DNA from: UBA8231 sp036011085
GTDB lineage: Bacteria > Latescibacterota > UBA2968 > UBA8231
Length of the DNA: 64,000 bases
Assembly (NCBI GenBank): GCA_036011085.1
Contig: DASCMS010000044.1
Span: 62,001 to 126,000 of the forward strand
Reading direction: 5' to 3'
Shown: piece by piece, positions 26,799 to 34,746 of the stretch
Layout of the letters: each line of letters begins with the position of its first letter
Numbering within the stretch: position 1 is the stretch's first letter
The notes under the pieces: model-generated
Seen by the model: the letters and a program-made list of their open reading frames with translations, nothing else
What the model was told of the DNA's origin: nothing
The model's database searches: none
Made by a program: the position numbers and the translations under genes

Positions 26799-27788
26799 AT
26801 GCCAACAGGACTCACCGCAGAGCAGGTCAAGCACTTCGAGGACGAGGGGTACCTGATGGTACCCGACGTGTTCACCGAGGCCGAACTCCAGCCACTGCGC
26901 GACGAGATCACCGCCGTGATCGACGAGGCTGCGCGCGGCCTGCTGGCGGCGGGCAAGATCAGCCAGACCTGGGAGGACGAGCCCTTCGAGACACGGCTGA
27001 CGCGAATCTTCGCCGAGAGTGAGGAGATTCTGCGACCTATTGTCGGACGCGCAGGCGGGGGTCACAGCGGCCCGGCTTTCTTCGAGTTCATCACCAACAG
27101 GAAACTGCTGGCCACGATCGAGTCGCTCGTAGGTCCGGAGATCATCGGCTCGTCGGTGTACCGTATCCGCCCGAAGATGCCGTCCCATGCCCGCGGTGCC
27201 GTTCCCTGGCATCAGGACTCCGGTTACTTCAGCTCCCACTGTGACGGCGACCTCATCGTCACCTGCTGGATCCCTCTCGTCGATACCTATCCTGAAAACG
27301 GCTGCCTGCAGGTCGTACCCAGGGCGCATCGTGACGGCATCGTCCGCCACTGCACGAAGGGCCCTGGAGGGTTCCTGGTGATCCCTGACGACGAACTGCC
27401 CGCCAACACGCCCGTCACCGTGCCGGTGCCGGCCGGCGGCGTGCTGTTCATGACCAATCTGGCACCGCACAAGTCGACGTACCACACCGAGGACATCATC
27501 CGCTGGGCGGTGGATGTGCGCTACCAGTCGGCCTCTGTGCCGAACAACGTCGGCGAACTGCCTTCTGACTATGACCCGGAACGGCCGCTGCACGAGATTG
27601 CCTGCTACCCGCCGGAGGCGGACTTCGTTCTGCAGAGCCTGGAGCATCCGGAGCGGGTGGTGGATTCGTGGCCTGCCTTCCACGAGATCCGCCAGCGCTT
27701 CGAGCAACGGGACACCCGTCCCCCCGGCCCGAAGCGAGGCTGGGTGCCAATAGGGGAGGCGTCTGCCAGCTTGAGGGAGGACGCATGA
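26799..27788 (+). CDS. Phytanoyl-CoA dioxygenase (PhyH) family Fe(II)/2-oxoglutarate oxygenase
   Basis: A 329-residue double-stranded beta-helix oxygenase. The iron-binding HxD is in WHQDSGYFSSH, the distal His in LAPHKSTYHT and the 2-oxoglutarate Arg downstream in IIRWAVDVRYQS. HFEDEGYLMVPDVFTEAEL is the usual family start. Members hydroxylate a C-H next to a carboxylate or other small substrates using O2 and 2-oxoglutarate. The substrate is unknown; family expansions are common in Latescibacterota and Poribacteria. The start follows CAGGAG and the 26748-26776 promoter. It overlaps the heme lipoprotein gene by 4 bp. Confidence 0.9.
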   Translation: MPTGLTAEQVKHFEDEGYLMVPDVFTEAELQPLRDEITAVIDEAARGLLAAGKISQTWEDEPFETRLTRIFAESEEILRPIVGRAGGGHSGPAFFEFITNRKLLATIESLVGPEIIGSSVYRIRPKMPSHARGAVPWHQDSGYFSSHCDGDLIVTCWIPLVDTYPENGCLQVVPRAHRDGIVRHCTKGPGGFLVIPDDELPANTPVTVPVPAGGVLFMTNLAPHKSTYHTEDIIRWAVDVRYQSASVPNNVGELPSDYDPERPLHEIACYPPEADFVLQSLEHPERVVDSWPAFHEIRQRFEQRDTRPPGPKRGWVPIGEASASLREDA

Positions 27789-28261
27789 CGAAGATTCCAC
27801 GCCTGGTTGCCGCCGGCATGGTCGTGCTCACCGCTGCCATGCTGGGCTGCGGCGGGGATGGTTCCACCCTCGGCCCGGATGGCACACCCCTCGACGAGGG
27901 CGACTCCGATGGGATCGTCGACGACGGTGATTCCACCGCGGTGACGGTTTCGCTCACGCAGTTGAGCGCCGAGATCTTCACGCCGAAGTGTGCCAAGGCC
28001 GGGTGTCACACCGGATCCTCTCCCGCTGCAGGCATGTCCCTGGCGAGCAGCAGCATCGCGGCGGCCATCATCGACGTGGCCAGCAACCAGCGTCCGGGTC
28101 TCAAGCGTATCGATCCGAACAACCCTGACGGGTCGTACCTGATTCAGAAAGTGCGCGGCGCCGGCGCCAACAGTCAGATGCCTATCGGCGACGCGCCACT
28201 GAGTTCCGCCGAGATTCAGCTGATCGTCGACTGGGTCACAGCCGGCGCACCATCGGAGTAG
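27785..28261 (+). CDS. Lipoprotein with cytochrome-c-like domain (CxxxxCH)
   Basis: A 158-residue secreted lipoprotein. The N-terminal MTKIPRLVAAGMVVLTAAML ends in a lipobox (AMLGC, Cys near residue 22), followed by an acidic Asp/Gly linker and a compact domain with IFTPKCAKAGCHTG. The heme-type motif has four residues between the cysteines, not the usual two. The C-terminal LSSAEIQLIVDWVTAGAP is the last helix typical of small cytochrome c domains. It probably sits on the outer face of a membrane as an electron carrier or a degenerate heme protein. It starts on ATGA overlapping the PhyH stop. Confidence 0.78.
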   Translation: MTKIPRLVAAGMVVLTAAMLGCGGDGSTLGPDGTPLDEGDSDGIVDDGDSTAVTVSLTQLSAEIFTPKCAKAGCHTGSSPAAGMSLASSSIAAAIIDVASNQRPGLKRIDPNNPDGSYLIQKVRGAGANSQMPIGDAPLSSAEIQLIVDWVTAGAPSE

Positions 28262-28272
28262 GGAGCAGAACC

Positions 28273-29529
28273 ATGACAGCCAAGGTGTCCGGAATCGAGC
28301 GCTTCATCCTGCACGTGCCTTTCGTCGATCGCGTGCGCCGCGAGATGGAGCGTGCCGGCGTGCACTCCTGGTCGGAGCTGGAGATCACCAAAGTCGAGAC
28401 CGACGCCGGGGTCACCGGCTGGGGTGAGACGATTCAGAACTACACCTGGGGGCGGGTAAAGAACGAGGACCGCGTCGTCGGCCGTCCGCCGGCGGAGACG
28501 ATGTGGGACGATTCGCTGGGAGCGGGCCTGCAGATGGCCCTCTTCGATGCGGCGGGCAAGCTGGCGGGTGTGCCCGTGCACCGCCTGCTCGGCGGCGCCA
28601 AGGTGCGCGACTGGTGTGCCATCTCCTTCTGGGATCACGACATGTCCCCCGAGAAGTATGAGGAGGAGGCGAAAGTCGCCGTGTCTCTCGGGTACACCTG
28701 TATCAAGATCAAGACCCGTCCGTGGTTCGACGTGCGGGAGACGATCGACCGCATCAGTCGGGCTACACCCGACCACTTTCGCATCGACGCCGACTGGAAC
28801 GCCTTCCTCGTCAACGCCTCGAATGCGATCCCCCTGCTGCGCGAACTGGAGTCGACGTTCCCCAAGATCAAGATCTTCGAAGATCCGATCCCGCGACACG
28901 ACGCGTCGGGCAATCACTTCATGCGCTCGCAGATCGAGACGGCCGTAGCCCATCACTATGGACAGATCGGTGCCCGCGAAGGCATCGAGATGGGGGGCGT
29001 CTGCGACGGTTGGGTGATCGGCGGTGGTGTGTCGCAGACCATGCGGCAGGGACACACCGCGGCGGCGCTCAACATGCCCTTCTTCCTGCAGATGGTGGGA
29101 GCGGCGCCGACGACGGCCATGTCCCTGCACCTGAGTGCGGTGCTGTCGGCCGCCCAGTGGCCGACCATCACCTGTCACGAGCTCTATGAACACAGTCTGC
29201 TGACCGAGCGTATGCCCGTCATCGATGGTCACGCCCGCGTACCGGAAGAGCCGGGACTGGGAATCACCCTCGACGCGGACGCGCTGGAGAAGTACCGGGT
29301 GGAGAAGGCCGATCACTCGCTGCCGCGACGGCTGGTGCGTGTCAATCGGCCCGGTGGCAGCAAGATCTACTTCGCCAACTCCGGTCAGAAGTGGACATTC
29401 TACAGCAATGGCAACAGCGCCGTCGACGACTGGGGCTGCAGCACGGACCTGCTGGACGACGACGGCTCGTCCGACTTCGACGATCTGCACAAACGCGCCA
29501 GCGAGTCGCCGGTGATCACCAGGGAGTAG
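28273..29529 (+). CDS. Mandelate racemase / enolase superfamily enzyme
   Basis: A 418-residue protein with the capping domain start KVSGIERFILHVPFVDRV. The catalytic lysines lie in YTCIKIKTRPW, metal ligands in FRIDADWNAF and KIFEDPIPRHD, and the third ligand region around GGVCDGWVIGGGV. The C-terminal 60 residues (GGSKIYFANSGQKWTFY onward) go beyond a usual enolase barrel and contain an acidic end. The substrate is unknown; a sugar acid is likely given the SMP-30 lactonase 3 bp downstream. A GGGAGCAG site precedes the ATG. Confidence 0.88.
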   Translation: MTAKVSGIERFILHVPFVDRVRREMERAGVHSWSELEITKVETDAGVTGWGETIQNYTWGRVKNEDRVVGRPPAETMWDDSLGAGLQMALFDAAGKLAGVPVHRLLGGAKVRDWCAISFWDHDMSPEKYEEEAKVAVSLGYTCIKIKTRPWFDVRETIDRISRATPDHFRIDADWNAFLVNASNAIPLLRELESTFPKIKIFEDPIPRHDASGNHFMRSQIETAVAHHYGQIGAREGIEMGGVCDGWVIGGGVSQTMRQGHTAAALNMPFFLQMVGAAPTTAMSLHLSAVLSAAQWPTITCHELYEHSLLTERMPVIDGHARVPEEPGLGITLDADALEKYRVEKADHSLPRRLVRVNRPGGSKIYFANSGQKWTFYSNGNSAVDDWGCSTDLLDDDGSSDFDDLHKRASESPVITRE

Positions 29530-29532
29530 AGC

Positions 29533-30417
29533 ATGCCACGTACCCCCGAACTGCTCGTAGATGATCTGTTCTTTCCCGAGGGCCCACGATGGCGCGTCGG
29601 CGACGATGATCAGGGCAAGCTGTGGTTCTCGGATGTGCTCGCCGGTGATATCAAGAGCGTCGATCTGACAGGTGATCTGCAGTCGGTGGCCGCCGTACCG
29701 GAAATGCCGTCGGGCCTGGGCTGGTGGCCGGACGGGACCTTCGTGGCCGTGTCCCTGGACGGCAAGCTGAACCGCATCGGCGCCGACGGCTCGGTCACTC
29801 CCGTGGCTGACATGCACGCTCTCGATGGTTTCGGCTGCAACGACATGGTGGTCGACGGGTCCGGGCGCAGCTACATCGGCAGCTTCCAGATGTTGGACGA
29901 GTTACAGCACCCCGGCCCAGGAAACATGCCGGGCTTCAGCCACATCATCCTCGTACAGCCGGATGGTTCGGCGCGCATCGTCGCTGACCGTATGACCTTT
30001 CCCAATGGCCCGGTGATCTCGCCGGATGGGCGCACCTACATCGTCGCCGAGACTTTTGCCAACCGACTCACCGCCTTCGACATCGAAGAGGATGGCTCCC
30101 TCAGCAACCGGCGGGTGTGGGCCGACATCGGGGCGCCAACCGACGGGATCACGATGGATGAAGAAGGCTGTCTGTGGGTGGCGGTGCCGTACTACATCTA
30201 CGGTGGACCGGGGGGCTTCGTCCGCGTCCGCGAGGGGGGTGAGATCGTTGACCGTATCGATATGGACGGCTATGCCTCCTACGCCTGCACGCTGGGTGGC
30301 CCGCAGATGAAGACGCTGTTCCTCTGTCAATCGACGCTGATCGGCCGGGAGCGATTCCAGGGAGATGGCCGCATCATGGTCGTGGAGGTTGATGTGCCCG
30401 GTACGGGTACGCCTTGA
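29533..30417 (+). CDS. SMP-30/gluconolactonase (LRE) family lactonase
   Basis: A 294-residue six-bladed propeller. Metal ligands are expected at Glu in FFPEGPRWR (about residue 13), Asn in GFGCNDMVVDGSGRSYIG and Asp in APTDGITMDEEGCLWVA. The family hydrolyses sugar lactones or other small lactones, Ca2+ or Zn2+ dependent. Next to an enolase-superfamily enzyme it fits a lactone-to-acid-to-keto-acid route. It ends with a TTGA overlap into the next gene. Confidence 0.9.
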   Translation: MPRTPELLVDDLFFPEGPRWRVGDDDQGKLWFSDVLAGDIKSVDLTGDLQSVAAVPEMPSGLGWWPDGTFVAVSLDGKLNRIGADGSVTPVADMHALDGFGCNDMVVDGSGRSYIGSFQMLDELQHPGPGNMPGFSHIILVQPDGSARIVADRMTFPNGPVISPDGRTYIVAETFANRLTAFDIEEDGSLSNRRVWADIGAPTDGITMDEEGCLWVAVPYYIYGGPGGFVRVREGGEIVDRIDMDGYASYACTLGGPQMKTLFLCQSTLIGRERFQGDGRIMVVEVDVPGTGTP

Positions 30418-31988
30418 ACTGGGATTTCCCGTACGCCAGTCGGCGTATGCCGGTGATGGCGCGCAATGTGGTGGCCACGTCGCAGCCGCTGGCGGCGCAG
30501 GCAGGTCTGCAGATGATGCAGCAGGGCGGCAACGCCATCGACGCGGCCCTGGCGACGGCCATCGCCCTGACCGTAGTCGAGCCGAACATGAACGGCATCG
30601 GCTCCGATGCCTTCGCCATTCTCTGGGACGGCGAGCAGCTTCACGGGCTCAACGCCTCCGGCCGGTCGCCGCAGGCCTGGTCGCCGCAGCACTATTCCAA
30701 GTATGAGCACATGCCGTCCTTCGGTTGGGACACGGTCACCGTGCCCGGCTGTGTGTCGGCCTGGTCGGCCCTGTCGGAGCGCTTCGGACAACTGCCTTTC
30801 GCCGATCTGTTCGAACCGGCTATCAGCTACGCGCGGCACGGCTGGCTGGTGCCACCGGTGACGGCGGCGTCATGGGGGGAGGCGGCGCGCACGCATGAGA
30901 ACCACCCGGACTGGCAGGCGGTTTTTACCCTCGAGGGACGGGCGCCATTGCCCGGCGAACGCTTTGCCTTTCCGGCGCAGGCTGAGACCCTCGAGAAGAT
31001 CGCCGAGACAGGCGGGCAGGACTTCTACCAGGGCGACCTGGCGGAGCAGATCGCCGCCCACGCCAGGGCCGGCGGCGGGTTGTTGACCGTTGACGATCTG
31101 GCGTCCCATCAACCCGAATGGGTGAAGCCTCTGGCGGTGGACTATCGCGGTCAGAGTCTGCACGAGATCCCGCCCAACGGGCAGGGCATCACCGCGCTCA
31201 TCGCTCTGGGCATTCTGCGGCAGTTCGATCTGGCCGCTCATCCGGTGGATTCGGCCGACTGTCTGCATCTGCAGATCGAAGCCATGAAGCTGGCCTTCGC
31301 CGATGCCAAACGCTACGTGGCGGACCCGGAGGCAGGCGATATTGATTTCGAGGCGCTGCTCGACGACGGCTACCTGCAGCGCCGGGCGGCCGACATCGAC
31401 ATGGCTGCGGCGCAGGCGCCCGTCTTCGGAACACCAGAACAAGGCGACACAGTATACCTGACCGCAGCCGATGAAGAGGGACGAATGATCTCCTTCATCC
31501 AGTCAAACTTCGGCGGCTTCGGTTCCGGCGTCGTCGTCCCCGACACTGGCATCAGCCTGCAGAACCGGGGTGCAGGATTTACCCTCGAGCCGGGTCATCC
31601 AAATCAGGTGGGTGGCAGCAAACGACCGTACCACACAATCATCCCTGCTTTCGTCACACGGGACGGGCAGCCGTTGATCAGTTGCGGGGTCATGGGGGGC
31701 CACATGCAGCCCCAGGGGCACGCCCAGGTGATGGTGCGCCTCTTCGACTACGGGCAGAATCCCCAGACGGCTCTCGACGCACCACGCTGGCGCTTCGACA
31801 CCGGCCTCGACGTGTCGATCGAGGAGTCGGCGGGGACAGAGGTCCTGGCTCAGCTCGAAGGACGGGGACACCACATGCGCCTGCGGGATGCGGCACACTT
31901 CGGCGGCGGCCAGGTGATCCATCGTCTCGACGAGGGCTACCTCGCGGCCTCGGAGCCGCGCAAGGATGGACAGGCAGTCGGTTTCTGA
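30414..31988 (+). CDS. Gamma-glutamyltransferase (Ntn hydrolase) family protein
   Basis: A 524-residue GGT homolog. The family start DFPYASRRMPVMARNVVATS is followed by GGNAIDAALATAIALTVVEP and NGIGSDAF. The expected self-processing Thr lies in QGDTVYLTAAD (about residue 345), and FGGFGSGVVVPDTGISLQNR is the small-subunit motif. There is no signal peptide, unlike periplasmic GGT, so it may be a cytoplasmic amide hydrolase. The start is TTG at 30414 overlapping the lactonase stop; ATG 30447 is the alternative but would drop the conserved first strand. It is the last gene of the 26799-31988 operon. Confidence 0.88.
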   Translation: MNWDFPYASRRMPVMARNVVATSQPLAAQAGLQMMQQGGNAIDAALATAIALTVVEPNMNGIGSDAFAILWDGEQLHGLNASGRSPQAWSPQHYSKYEHMPSFGWDTVTVPGCVSAWSALSERFGQLPFADLFEPAISYARHGWLVPPVTAASWGEAARTHENHPDWQAVFTLEGRAPLPGERFAFPAQAETLEKIAETGGQDFYQGDLAEQIAAHARAGGGLLTVDDLASHQPEWVKPLAVDYRGQSLHEIPPNGQGITALIALGILRQFDLAAHPVDSADCLHLQIEAMKLAFADAKRYVADPEAGDIDFEALLDDGYLQRRAADIDMAAAQAPVFGTPEQGDTVYLTAADEEGRMISFIQSNFGGFGSGVVVPDTGISLQNRGAGFTLEPGHPNQVGGSKRPYHTIIPAFVTRDGQPLISCGVMGGHMQPQGHAQVMVRLFDYGQNPQTALDAPRWRFDTGLDVSIEESAGTEVLAQLEGRGHHMRLRDAAHFGGGQVIHRLDEGYLAASEPRKDGQAVGF

Positions 31989-32021
31989 GACGGCGATCCT
32001 ACCAGCAAGTGGTGCCGGGAG

Positions 32022-32050
32022 TTGTCCAATCGGTGTCGCAATCGGATATT
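32022..32050 (+). promoter_or_regulatory. Candidate promoter of the nuo operon
   Basis: In the 97 bp between the GGT-like gene and nuoA, TTGTCC (32022-32027) and GATATT (32045-32050) are spaced by 17 bp, each matching the consensus at four of six positions. An AGGAG ribosome-binding site follows at 32077-32081. This is the only reasonable promoter-like pair in the gap, but the match is modest. Confidence 0.35.
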
Positions 32051-32085
32051 AAGCTGTTTCGTCCGCGCCAAACCCCAGGAGTGAA

Positions 32086-32460
32086 GTGAGCGAACCCACC
32101 GACTACGCCTTCTTCGGCGCCCTGCTCGTCATCGGCGCCGCGCTCGGCATCGCCCCTCTCGTAGCGCCCCTGTTTCTGGCGCCACGTTCCACCGGCTCCA
32201 AGACCCGAGACACATACGAATGCGGCGTGGACACTGAGGGTAGTGCCTGGGTGCGCTTCGATATCGCCTATTACCTGTTCGCCCTGATCTTCGTCGTTTT
32301 CGAAGTGGACGTGCTCTATATCCTTCCGGTGGCAGTCGTCTTCGGCAACGGTCAGTACGCGTGGCGCGATCTCATCGAGTTGTCGCTCTTCATTGGTATT
32401 CTATTCCTGGCCATCGTCTACGCCTGGCGCAAAGGTGTGTTGCACTGGAGGTCGGCGTGA
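32086..32460 (+). CDS. nuoA: NADH-quinone oxidoreductase subunit A
   Basis: This 124-residue membrane subunit has three hydrophobic helices. The conserved loop KTRDTYECGVDTEGSAW and the segment FDIAYYLFALIFVVFEVDV are diagnostic for NuoA/ND3, which helps couple the quinone site to proton pumping. The start is GTG 32086 after AGGAG. It is the first gene of nuoABCDHIJKLMN and overlaps nuoB by 4 bp (GTGA). Confidence 0.95.
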   Translation: MSEPTDYAFFGALLVIGAALGIAPLVAPLFLAPRSTGSKTRDTYECGVDTEGSAWVRFDIAYYLFALIFVVFEVDVLYILPVAVVFGNGQYAWRDLIELSLFIGILFLAIVYAWRKGVLHWRSA

Positions 32461-32984
32461 GTCGATCGGAGGCGGCCTCCGACAACACCGAGGAGTTGTT
32501 GGAGCAGGCCCGGCCTCTGGTGCACCTGGACCTGCTCGAAAACCTGCTCAACCAGGCGCGGGCCAATTCGCTGTGGCCACTGACCTTCGGTCTGGCCTGT
32601 TGTGCCATGGAGATGATGGCCGTCGGTGCCTCCCGGTTCGATCTGGATCGTATCGGTGCCGGCGTATTCCGTCCCAGCGCCCGTCAGGCAGACGTGATGA
32701 TTCTGGCAGGCACGATCTCGCGCAAGATGGTGCCCGTCATCAGGACACTGTGGGATCAGATGCCAGCGCCGAAGTGGACCATTGCCATGGGTGGCTGCAC
32801 GATCGACGGTGGACCCTTCAAGTATCCGGGTCAGTATGCCATCGTCGAGGGTGCCGACAAGATCGTCCCAGTCGACGTCTATGTGCCGGGGTGTCCGCCA
32901 CGGCCCGAGGCGCTGTTCGCCGGTATCCTCAAGCTGGAAGAGAAGATCAAGGCCGGTCGCAAGGGTCCGGAGATCGCCGCTTGA
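32457..32984 (+). CDS. nuoB: NADH-quinone oxidoreductase subunit B
   Basis: This 175-residue subunit carries the terminal Fe-S cluster N2. Ligand cysteines are seen in FGLACCAMEMM (adjacent pair), MGGCTIDGG and VPGCPPRPEALF. It sits in the membrane-facing arm next to NuoD and hands electrons to quinone. The start is GTG 32457 overlapping the nuoA stop; a longer reading back to 32361 lies within nuoA and is not needed. It overlaps nuoC by 4 bp (TTGA). Confidence 0.95.
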   Translation: MSRSEAASDNTEELLEQARPLVHLDLLENLLNQARANSLWPLTFGLACCAMEMMAVGASRFDLDRIGAGVFRPSARQADVMILAGTISRKMVPVIRTLWDQMPAPKWTIAMGGCTIDGGPFKYPGQYAIVEGADKIVPVDVYVPGCPPRPEALFAGILKLEEKIKAGRKGPEIAA

Positions 32985-33496
32985 GCGAGTTGATCCTTCC
33001 CGGCGTGACGGCGTCGAGGGACGTCGACTACGCCGAACGTGGTCTGCGGCATCTGCACCAGGCGCCAGCCGGAGACATGCCGGCGGTGGCGGCCGCCTTC
33101 CGCGATGCCGGTTACTATCTCGAACACATCACCTGCCTCGATCTGCGCCTGGTCGAGGAGGTGGCCGCCTTCCGTGTGGACTACCAGTTCTGCCCCGTAG
33201 AGGGTCGGGTCAACCGGCATGTGGTCCAGGCCACAGTGGCAGAGGGCCAGCCGGCGACGAGTATCACCGGCATCTATCCAGGTGCGGAGTGGTACGAGCG
33301 CGAGGTCTACGACATGCACGGGGTGCACGTCGACGGCCATCCCGACCTGAAGCGGATCCTGATGCCCGAAGACTACGTGGGACACCCGCTGCGCAAGGAC
33401 TTCGTCGACGAGGATCCGGAGCGTCACCAGTTGTCTGGTGTCGTGGTCGAGGCCGAGGGTGCCGCCGATGGCGATGTTGGGGACGGCGACGAATGA
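32981..33496 (+). CDS. nuoC: NADH-quinone oxidoreductase subunit C
   Basis: A 171-residue peripheral-arm subunit, encoded separately from NuoD (fused in E. coli). Marks are FRDAGYYLEHITCLDL, the conserved PGAEWYEREVYDMHGV and DLKRILMPEDYVGHPLRKDF. The start is TTG 32981 overlapping the nuoB stop, with GGAG upstream; TTG 32990 is possible. The C-terminus ends in an acidic Asp/Gly-rich tail. It overlaps nuoD by 4 bp. Confidence 0.93.
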   Translation: MSELILPGVTASRDVDYAERGLRHLHQAPAGDMPAVAAAFRDAGYYLEHITCLDLRLVEEVAAFRVDYQFCPVEGRVNRHVVQATVAEGQPATSITGIYPGAEWYEREVYDMHGVHVDGHPDLKRILMPEDYVGHPLRKDFVDEDPERHQLSGVVVEAEGAADGDVGDGDE

Positions 33497-34632
33497 CGCA
33501 GCCGACGCCGAGCATGGAACTGGTCCGCGATGCGGCCGATCCGGACACGTACTACATGAACATGGGCCCACAGCATCCGTCCACCCATGGCGTGCTGCGA
33601 CTGCGGCTGCACATGGAAGGTGAACGCATCCTCGAGGCCGAGGCCGTCATCGGCTATGGGCACCGGGCCCATGAGAAGATGGCGGAAAACCGCGACTACC
33701 TGCAGTTCCTGCCCAACACCAGCCGTATCGACTACCTGTCGGGCATGATCTACAACCTCGGTTACTGCCAGGCTATCGAAAAGGCCATGCAGATCGAGGT
33801 CCCCGAACGGGCCGAGTACATCCGCATCATTGCCGGCGAGCTGAACCGGATCACCAGCCACCTGCTGTGGTTCGGTACGTACCTGCTCGACCTGGGCGGG
33901 ATCACTCCCTTCCTGTATGCCTTCGATGACCGAGAGAAGATTCTCGACATCCTGGATCTGGTCACAGGATCGCGTCTGACCTACAGCTACGGACGCTTCG
34001 GTGGTGTATCGATGGATGTGGACGACGAATTCCTCCAGGCCACAGCAGATTTCTGCACCCACTTCCGGCAACGAATCACCGAATACCACACTCTGGTGAC
34101 CCACAACGTCATCTTCCGCCACCGCACAAAGGGCGTGGGTGACATGGGGGCTGATCTGGCACGCGACTTCGGTGTCACCGGCCCCTGTCTGCGGGCAGCA
34201 GGTGTCGCCCGAGACGTGCGCAAGGACGAACCGTACGGTATCTACGACCGTTTCGACTTCGACATCGTCACCGCCGAGGAAGGTGACTGCTTCGCCCGAC
34301 ACATGGTGCGCATGGGCGAGCTGGAGCAGAGTCTTAACATTATCGAACAGGCCGTACGTGACATACCCGACGGCCCCGTCATGGCACCGAAGGTCCCCAA
34401 GCGGATCAGACTGCCGGAGGGCGAGCACTACTTCGCCGTCGAGTCAGGGCGAGGCCACTTCGGCATGTACCTGTGCAGCGACGGCACGGACGTGCCGGTG
34501 CGCAGCAAGCTGCGCGTGCCCTCTTTCGTGAACGTGTCCACCATGCCGTCCGTGCTGCGTGGCACGATGCTTGCCGACACCGTTGCGATTCTCGGCAGTA
34601 TCGATGTCGTCATCCCCGAGATCGACCGATGA
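33493..34632 (+). CDS. nuoD: NADH-quinone oxidoreductase subunit D
   Basis: This 379-residue 49-kDa-type subunit forms the quinone pocket with NuoB. It shows MNMGPQHPSTHGVLR, GYGHRAHEKMAENRDY, ELNRITSHLLWFG and YLCSDGTDVPVRSKLRVPSF. The ATG 33493 overlaps the nuoC stop. It is followed, again with ATGA overlap, by a 37-codon reading frame and then nuoH; nuoE, nuoF and nuoG are missing between nuoD and nuoH. Confidence 0.95.
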   Translation: MTQPTPSMELVRDAADPDTYYMNMGPQHPSTHGVLRLRLHMEGERILEAEAVIGYGHRAHEKMAENRDYLQFLPNTSRIDYLSGMIYNLGYCQAIEKAMQIEVPERAEYIRIIAGELNRITSHLLWFGTYLLDLGGITPFLYAFDDREKILDILDLVTGSRLTYSYGRFGGVSMDVDDEFLQATADFCTHFRQRITEYHTLVTHNVIFRHRTKGVGDMGADLARDFGVTGPCLRAAGVARDVRKDEPYGIYDRFDFDIVTAEEGDCFARHMVRMGELEQSLNIIEQAVRDIPDGPVMAPKVPKRIRLPEGEHYFAVESGRGHFGMYLCSDGTDVPVRSKLRVPSFVNVSTMPSVLRGTMLADTVAILGSIDVVIPEIDR

Positions 34633-34742
34633 GCGGCGTAGACGCAGCTTCCCGGCCCAACGGTCGTCCCACGCCGCTCGGGCCGAGATCGCGCCCGCAC
34701 CCGGCCCCGCACTGCCGCGCGGCACGATCTCTGCGGTCATAG
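34629..34742 (+). CDS. 37-codon ORF between nuoD and nuoH (uncertain)
   Basis: An ATG overlapping the nuoD stop (ATGA) opens a 37-codon frame ending TAG at 34740-34742, 4 bp before nuoH. The product is Arg/Pro-rich (SRPNGRPTPLGPRSRPHPAP) with a single Cys and no recognisable domain. The frame may be translated by coupling, like its neighbours, or simply be spacer sequence. It occupies the place where nuoEFG stand in a 14-gene operon, but carries no trace of them. Confidence 0.3.
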   Translation: MSGVDAASRPNGRPTPLGPRSRPHPAPHCRAARSLRS

Positions 34743-34746
34743 TCCG

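Noticed and set aside
28216..29817. 533-codon minus-strand reading frame
   Set aside because: It is antisense to two well-supported plus-strand genes (enolase superfamily and SMP-30) with clear motifs. Its translation has no domain. GC-rich codon bias keeps antisense frames open.
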